Shown here in pieces: positions 31,926 through 36,293 of a DNA stretch of 36,293 nucleotides. The notes under the pieces were generated by a model. The model was not told the DNA's origin. It made no database searches and saw nothing but the letters and a program-made list of their open reading frames with translations. Source of the stretch: Acidobacteriaceae bacterium. GTDB lineage: Bacteria > Acidobacteriota > Terriglobia > Terriglobales > Acidobacteriaceae. Within the stretch, counting starts at the first letter, position 1, and each line of letters opens with the position of its first letter. The position numbers and the translations under genes are program-made. The stretch spans positions 1-36,293 of the forward strand of contig PLBY01000131.1 in NCBI GenBank assembly GCA_003134655.1, read 5' to 3'.

Positions 31926-32991
31926 AAAGACTCATACCCGCCACGTAGGCAAGAGCAAAGACCGCAACTCCAGTAATCCACCGCTTGGTGCGCGAGGGGT
32001 GATCACTCTCAAAAAAAGGCAACAGAAGCCACAGCAGACCGACCAAGCCGAAAACAAGAACACCGAGAACTTCCCCGTCGATGAACCATACTTTAGGCGG
32101 GATGAGCTTGAGCGTCTGGAACATGAACAGGAAGTACCACTCGGGCTTGATTCCAGCTGGCGCCGACACGAAAGGATCTGCCTTGACACCGAGGTTCCAC
32201 GGGAACAGCGCTGCCAACGCACCCAGCACTCCCAGGGCGATGTACCAAGCCATCATTTCGCGCAGTACGAAGTTGGGAAAGAATTTCATTTCCCGCTTCG
32301 CAGACGGATTCGCGGTCCACTGCACTTCCAGTTTTGGAGGAACGCTCATCCCGAGGCGCTGAACCAAGAGTAGGTGCAGGAGGATTAGCACTGTCGTCAA
32401 TCCGGGTAGAACTGCAACATGGAATCCAAAGAACCGGCTCAGCGTGGCTGCAGTAACGTCCTCACCACCGCGAAGAAAGATCATCAGGGGCTTGCCAATG
32501 ATCGGAACTTGTCCCGTAATTTCGGTGCCGACCTTGGTGGCAAAGAAAGCCAAAGTGTTCCAAGGTAGCAAGTAGCCGCTGAACCCGAAGCCCATAACGA
32601 GAAAGAGGAGGATTACACCGCTTACCCATGTGAGCTCCCGCGGTTTGCGGTACGCCTTGAGGAATAGCACGCTGAACATGTGCGCGAACGCGGTGAAGAT
32701 CATCAGGTTGGCCGACCAGGAGTGGATCGACCGAATCAGCCAGCCAAACTGCACCTGGGTCATGATGTACTGCACGCTCTCGAAAGCCTCATTCGCTCCG
32801 GGGCGGTAGTACAGAAGCAGCAGGATCCCGGTCAGCACTTGGATGACGAACAAGAAGAGAGTGATACCTCCGAGGAAGTACCAATAGGAGAGTCGGTGGA
32901 GAGGAACAGTTTTCTTCCGCAACGGGGCGACCAAGCCTTCCCAGCCCAACCGCTCGTTTAGCCAGTTGCCGACGTTGGGTAACGGACTCAT
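31906..32991 (-). CDS. cytochrome b (b6-type, with subunit-IV-like C-terminus)
   Basis: 361 aa; GGGAGGCTTG before the ATG at 32991, one nt into the Rieske stop. At least eight membrane helices. Heme ligands: His pair in IRSIHSWSANLMIFTAFAHM (14 apart) and GFHVAVLPGLTTVLILLHLL (15 apart), the longer second spacing being of the b6 type. The quinol-oxidising loop PEWY is at about residue 276 (GIKPEWYFLFMFQTLKLIPP). It is the core of a quinol:cytochrome c oxidoreductase with the Rieske protein upstream; the C-terminal part covers what is subunit IV in b6f complexes. Confidence 0.92.
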   Translation of the reverse strand: MSPLPNVGNWLNERLGWEGLVAPLRKKTVPLHRLSYWYFLGGITLFLFVIQVLTGILLLLYYRPGANEAFESVQYIMTQVQFGWLIRSIHSWSANLMIFTAFAHMFSVLFLKAYRKPRELTWVSGVILLFLVMGFGFSGYLLPWNTLAFFATKVGTEITGQVPIIGKPLMIFLRGGEDVTAATLSRFFGFHVAVLPGLTTVLILLHLLLVQRLGMSVPPKLEVQWTANPSAKREMKFFPNFVLREMMAWYIALGVLGALAALFPWNLGVKADPFVSAPAGIKPEWYFLFMFQTLKLIPPKVWFIDGEVLGVLVFGLVGLLWLLLPFFESDHPSRTKRWITGVAVFALAYVAGMSLYGHLAK

Positions 32992-33476
32992 CAAGCCTCC
33001 CGCCGACGCCGCACGAAAATCTCGTCTCCGCGCACCTGCACCTCGAAGCCCTCCAGTGGGCGCGGCGGAGGCCCCGAAACATTTCGGCCGTTGAGATCGT
33101 ACTTACCGTTGTGGCAGGCGCACCAGACTTGACGCAGATCGTCGCGGTACTGCACTGTGCAGGATAGATGCGTGCAGATCGCTGACATTGCGCGGTACTC
33201 TCCGCTAGCAGTGCGGATCAGCAGACCAGGGTGATTACCAAACCGGAAAATCTTTCCACTGTTCGGCTTCAGCTCTCCGACACGCCCGGCTACGACGGAA
33301 TCGCTTCCGAGGTCGGAAGCTTTCGGTGGGACCAGGTAGCGCAAGACGGGGTAGACAAATGCAGCAGCCGTTGCCAGAAACCCGCCACCCAGTAACACCT
33401 CAACAAATCGTCTACGAGGTACCGGGGCCGATCGCCCGTCGCTAGGCTTTGTCATTCCCTGGTCTCTTGTTGCCAT
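32991..33476 (-). CDS. Rieske iron-sulfur protein
   Basis: 161 aa from the ATG at 33476 (GAGAGGCGGCT before it). A Tat-like N-terminus: basic RRRF followed by hydrophobic VEVLLGGGFLATAAAFVYPV, which also serves as the anchor. The [2Fe-2S] ligands are CTHLSC and CACHNG (about residues 98-103 and 119-124). The cluster loops and the PPRPLEGF tail fit the cytochrome bc1/b6f Rieske family. Its stop shares one nt with the cytochrome b start. Takes electrons from quinol and hands them to c-type hemes. Confidence 0.92.
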   Translation of the reverse strand: MATRDQGMTKPSDGRSAPVPRRRFVEVLLGGGFLATAAAFVYPVLRYLVPPKASDLGSDSVVAGRVGELKPNSGKIFRFGNHPGLLIRTASGEYRAMSAICTHLSCTVQYRDDLRQVWCACHNGKYDLNGRNVSGPPPRPLEGFEVQVRGDEIFVRRRREA

Positions 33477-33495
33477 AGCCGCCTCTCTGATCGAT

Positions 33496-33758
33496 TTACT
33501 TCTTGCCCAGCTCGCGGATGTGAGCCACCAACAGCTTGACTTGGTCGGCACTCAACGTCTTGCTGAACGCTGGCATCTTGCTTTTCCATTGGGCAATCAT
33601 CTGGGACAGGTCAGAATCTGATTGTTTCTGGACCTCAGCCGAGTGCAGTCACGGATGTTCAGTTTCTGCCCCTGGGCCAAGCTCAGCGTAGTTGTTGCCA
33701 CAAAACAAAAGAGGAAGATAACAAGCCACAGCGGCAAAGCTTGCGAGATAAACCTCAT
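33496..33758 (-). pseudogene. cytochrome c gene, heme motif deleted and frameshifted
   Basis: From the ATG at 33758 the frame gives a signal peptide (LPLWLVIFLFCFVATTTLSL), then AQGQKLNIRDCTR and an early TGA. In another frame, starting about 33650, HSAEVQKQSDSDLSQMIAQW and KMPAFSKTLSADQVKLLVAH, then IRELGKK, and TAA at 33496. The intact relative at 26662-27003 has CAACH between the signal and the GKKLGARN segment. Here the part from the signal to KLNIRD is joined with the CXXCH lost. It lies 19 nt upstream of the Rieske gene, so it once was the first gene of the operon. Confidence 0.75.
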
Positions 33759-33892
33759 GCCGTACTCCGTAGTCTTAGTTTCCGGGGTGCAATTCTAGAT
33801 TAAGACCGACTGTGGCGGTGAGCGGGCAATGATCGCTTACAGCATTGCGGCTGCTGCCAACACCGGTGACGAGAGTCAGAGTAGGGACGCTA

Positions 33893-34306
33893 CTAGATCA
33901 GGAAGGTACACATGAAGGTCCGTTTGGAACTCGACTTCAATGGGGGAGGACTCTCTGGCAAGCGTGGCAGGGTTGCAGCCAGCACAGCATCTCCAACGTT
34001 CGCCTCGCCGTCAGTAAGTGAAAAATCCGGCGCGCGATCAGGCGTACCGAGAGTAGAGCTAGGTGGTTGACTGGCTCGGGCGCAACCGTAGCACGCGACG
34101 CGATGGGTGGCCGCTTCCAATGTGTAACCGAGTAGTGCATGAGATATGTGGTGAGAACAGTGGTCAGATGGAGAAGGAGCAGTCTTCTGATCCACGGTTT
34201 CCTTGGGGCAACGCTGGCAACAAGTCGCGGCAGGTGCGCCGAGCGACGTGACCAGCAGCACGACAAGAACGAATTGGGCTGCGTGTCGCAGACTCTCCCC
34301 TCCCAA
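33893..34306 (-). CDS. secreted Cys/His-rich small protein
   Basis: About 137 aa. The N-terminus is a signal peptide (HAAQFVLVVLLVTSLGAPAA); the start is uncertain (TTG at 34306, or a CTG/GTG just after GGGAGGGGAG). The mature part has CCQRCPKE, HCSHHISH and CYGCA, which could bind copper or another soft metal, and a Pro-rich tail. No family is recognised. Located just upstream of the cytochrome operon on the same strand; a CRP/FNR-like palindrome lies 65 nt before its start. Confidence 0.5.
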   Translation of the reverse strand: MGGESLRHAAQFVLVVLLVTSLGAPAATCCQRCPKETVDQKTAPSPSDHCSHHISHALLGYTLEAATHRVACYGCARASQPPSSTLGTPDRAPDFSLTDGEANVGDAVLAATLPRLPESPPPLKSSSKRTFMCTFLI

Positions 34307-34370
34307 GGTTCAGTAGCCAGAGACTAGGGGCAGTTTGCCCCACCTGGCGATGACGACGAGCACGCAATGA

Positions 34371-34386
34371 TGTGATCTTCGTCACA
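34371..34386. promoter_or_regulatory. CRP/FNR-family binding site
   Basis: TGTGATCTTCGTCACA is TGTGA-N6-TCACA with perfect 5-bp arms. It is 65 nt before the TTG at 34306, which is a usual activator distance, and points to the Cys/His-rich gene and possibly the cytochrome operon below it. Confidence 0.65.
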
Positions 34387-34504
34387 AATGGCAGGGACGA
34401 GTCATGGTAGCGCTAAAGCTCAAACCACACAAGGCCCCCAAATTCGTGCTCTTCAGACATGGCAGCGGTATACCGGCTGTAGCAGTTGCTAAGGGAGTCG
34501 AGGC

Positions 34505-35917
34505 CTATTCATCCAAATCGTCAGCGACGACTTGTGCTTCCCCTTTTTCATTGGGAGGAGTAAGCCCATACTTCTCCATGCGATAAATCAGCGTCTTCCG
34601 ACTGATGCTCAGGTATCGGGCCGCTTTCGTTTGGTGCCAGTCGTGTTTTTCCAGTGCTTGGAGCAGAATTTCTTTTTCGACATCCTCCAGACTGATACCC
34701 TCTTCGGGCAGTTTGAGGCTGATGTTTGCAATTCGAGACCTCTGCTGCCGGATGTCTGCCGGCAAATGCTCCGGTCTGATGACGTCCCCCTTACCCAGCA
34801 CGACAACGTGCTCGACCACGTTCTCCAATTCGCGCACATTCCCGGGCCAGTTGTGCCGTGCCAATACTTCAAGCGTCTCTTCGGAGATGGAAACCAGGGG
34901 AATCTGGTACTTGGCACATTGCTTCTTCAGAAAATGTTCCACCAGTAGTGGAATGTCGTCCTTTCTTTCACGAAGCGGCGCCAGGTTCACTGTCACTACG
35001 CTTAGCCGATAGAACAAGTCCTCGCGGAATTGGCCATCTTCCACCAAAGTCTTGAGGTTGCGGTGGGTAGCGGCGAGAATGCGCACGTTTATCTTGATTG
35101 GATGTGGGTGCCCGATCTTGTCGATCTCTCGCTCCTGAATGACACGGAGCAACCTGATCTGGAGACTGGGTGTCAGGTCACCAATCTCGTCTAGAAACAC
35201 AGTTCCTTCGTTGGCGGTTTCAAATTTGCCAACGCGGTCGGCAAAGGCTCCCGTAAAGGAACCCTTCCGATGCCCGAATAACTCTGATTCGATCAAGTTT
35301 TCTGGTATGGCCCCGCAGTTGATGGTGATGAACGGCTTCTTGGCCCGCAGGCTGTTCTGATGGATGGCTTTGGCAAGGAGCTCTTTGCCAGTACCGGTTT
35401 CCCCTGTTAGCAATACTGTGGAATCACGGCGGGCCACCTGTGTGGCCACATCAAAAACGTCACGCATTTTGCGCGACTGGCCGATTAGGTTCTCGAAGCG
35501 AAAAGTGGTGTCGGCAAAATCGCGCAAGTAGCGATTTTCATCCACCAGTTCCTTGCGCTCGAGTGCTCGGTGAACGCTCAGTTTGAGTTCGTCGGGATTT
35601 AAGGGCTTCAGAATGTAATCGACGGCGCCCAGTTTCATTGCGTCAACGGCATTGCCAACCGTTCCAAAGGCGGTGATAAGAATTACTGGCGTATCCTGGT
35701 TGACTCCTTTGATGCGGCCGAGCAGATCAAGCCCATCCATTCCAGGCATGCGTATGTCGGCAATCACGAGACAAGGAGATTTCTGCTCGAAGGCATGCAG
35801 GCCCGCTTTGCCATCGTTGGCAATGAGAGTCGAGTAACCATCTTCTTGTAGCCAGAACTCGATCAGGCGCCGCTGGCTGGCATCATCATCGACGATCAAA
35901 ATAGGCGCGCTAGGCAT
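34505..35917 (-). CDS. NtrC-family sigma-54-dependent response regulator
   Basis: 470 aa from the ATG at 35917 (AGGAAGAGAATC before it). Receiver: LIVDDDASQR, Asp in VIADIRMPGMDGL, Lys in NPDELKLSV region. AAA+: Walker A GETGTGKELLA, L1 loop GSFTGA in GHRKGSFTGAFADRVG, Walker B GTVFLDEIGDL, with the sensor LARHNWPGNVRELENVV. C-terminal Fis HTH HQTKAARYLSISRKTLIYRM. All key positions are intact, unlike the GAFTSA version in the other regulator of this window. Overlaps the upstream kinase by 8 nt. The nearby cytochrome genes are the likely but unproven target. Confidence 0.92.
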   Translation of the reverse strand: MPSAPILIVDDDASQRRLIEFWLQEDGYSTLIANDGKAGLHAFEQKSPCLVIADIRMPGMDGLDLLGRIKGVNQDTPVILITAFGTVGNAVDAMKLGAVDYILKPLNPDELKLSVHRALERKELVDENRYLRDFADTTFRFENLIGQSRKMRDVFDVATQVARRDSTVLLTGETGTGKELLAKAIHQNSLRAKKPFITINCGAIPENLIESELFGHRKGSFTGAFADRVGKFETANEGTVFLDEIGDLTPSLQIRLLRVIQEREIDKIGHPHPIKINVRILAATHRNLKTLVEDGQFREDLFYRLSVVTVNLAPLRERKDDIPLLVEHFLKKQCAKYQIPLVSISEETLEVLARHNWPGNVRELENVVEHVVVLGKGDVIRPEHLPADIRQQRSRIANISLKLPEEGISLEDVEKEILLQALEKHDWHQTKAARYLSISRKTLIYRMEKYGLTPPNEKGEAQVVADDLDE

Positions 35918-36293
35918 GATTCTCTTCCTGTAAGTTCCCTTCAGGAAGATTCGCCTCGGACCCCAGGGGGAGCGTAACACTGAAGGTCATGCCTGTTTCG
36001 GGATTTCTCCGCGCTGCGATGTGTCCTCCATGTTGGCTGACAATCTGGTATGCAATCGATAGACCCAAACCAGTTCCATCTGCACGGGTGGTGACAAACG
36101 GATTAAAAACCCGCTCCAGGTCCTCAGGCGGAATGCCCATACCCTCGTCTTGTACCTCGAGGACGACTGCTTCTGGCTTTCTGGCTGCCCTCATCAGGAC
36201 TTCGCCTCCGGCGGGCATGGCTTGGATCGCATTGAGTGCAAGATTCAAGAGTACCTGCTTCATTTGTTCGGGGTCGACCGACACGGCCGGCAC
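35910..36293 (-). CDS. sensor histidine kinase, C-terminal part (cut by window edge)
   Basis: 127 residues of the ATPase domain are inside the window; the N-terminus with sensor and HisKA lies beyond 36293. N box NLALNAIQAMPAGGE, G1 box DEGMGIPPED, F box RVFNPFVTTRAD, and G2 box GTGLGLSIAYQIV are complete. It is the partner kinase for the overlapping NtrC-type regulator. The type of signal it senses cannot be told from this part. Confidence 0.88.
   Translation of the reverse strand: MPAVSVDPEQMKQVLLNLALNAIQAMPAGGEVLMRAARKPEAVVLEVQDEGMGIPPEDLERVFNPFVTTRADGTGLGLSIAYQIVSQHGGHIAARRNPETGMTFSVTLPLGSEANLPEGNLQEENHA

Noticed and set aside
14583..34500. Sigma-54 promoters (TGGCAC-N5-TTGCA) for the two NtrC regulators
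   Set aside because: Several TGGCA or TTGCA half sites occur, for example near 29776 and at about 33800, but none has both boxes with correct spacing before a gene.
1..36293. tRNA, rRNA, CRISPR arrays, transposase or integrase genes
   Set aside because: I looked for tRNA-like cloverleafs, regular short repeats and DDE or tyrosine recombinase motifs and saw none. Short att-type repeats could not be searched exhaustively by eye.

Overview
The window looks like a chromosomal or mobile-element piece from a soil or subsurface Acidobacteriota (Terriglobia-like) bacterium. That is an inference from the gene families and the GC-rich coding style. I see no 16S rRNA, tRNA or other direct taxonomic marker. 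It has two contrasting halves, and several genes in both are visibly broken, so either real decay or base-level assembly error must be kept in mind.

Left half (about 0.1-14.6 kb), an accessory plasmid- or ICE-like block. A PRTRC (ParB-Related, ThiF-Related Cassette) run reads rightward: E, C, a probable F, B and ThiF. It is divergent from a DUF1643 gene pair, with an AT-rich palindrome in the shared promoter. No ParB and no PRTRC A or D is visible. Next come a two-gene nucleotidyltransferase module of toxin-antitoxin type, a degraded second copy of the ThiF 3' end, two small genes, a Rad52-family annealing protein, a HipA-like kinase, a DUF6094-type methyltransferase coupled to an unknown gene, a large SNF2-type helicase and a DUF932 protein closed by a clear terminator. 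A PilZ gene with an in-frame stop is embedded on the other strand. No integrase, transposase or attachment site was found.

Middle (about 14.8-26.5 kb), nearly all on the minus strand. A CHASE2 histidine kinase and an NtrC-type regulator lead into a FecR-domain protein, a Gly/Met/Asn-rich secreted protein and a Met-rich DUF4382-type lipoprotein. The FecR gene is bracketed by a 25-bp inverted repeat, 24 of 25 identical, that includes its own ribosome-binding site and start codon. A perfect CRP/FNR-type palindrome lies upstream of the kinase. Further on are a frameshifted VWFA-like gene, a short remnant of an RND efflux pump, a frameshifted secreted coiled-coil gene, a CBM48 protein, a TPR protein, a putative HhH-nuclease fusion and a GAF protein.

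Right (about 26.7-36.3 kb), a respiratory and extracellular electron transfer locus on the minus strand. In transcription order it holds a broken cytochrome c gene that lost its heme site, a Rieske protein, a b6-type cytochrome b, a membrane-anchored nonaheme cytochrome, a DmsE/MtrA-type decaheme cytochrome, an MtrB/PioB-like outer-membrane barrel and an intact monoheme cytochrome c. The inferred route is quinol to Rieske/cytochrome b, then periplasmic multihemes, then a porin-cytochrome conduit across the outer membrane. A small Cys/His-rich secreted protein with a second CRP/FNR-type site and a histidine kinase/NtrC pair (kinase cut by the window edge) lie upstream and may control it.
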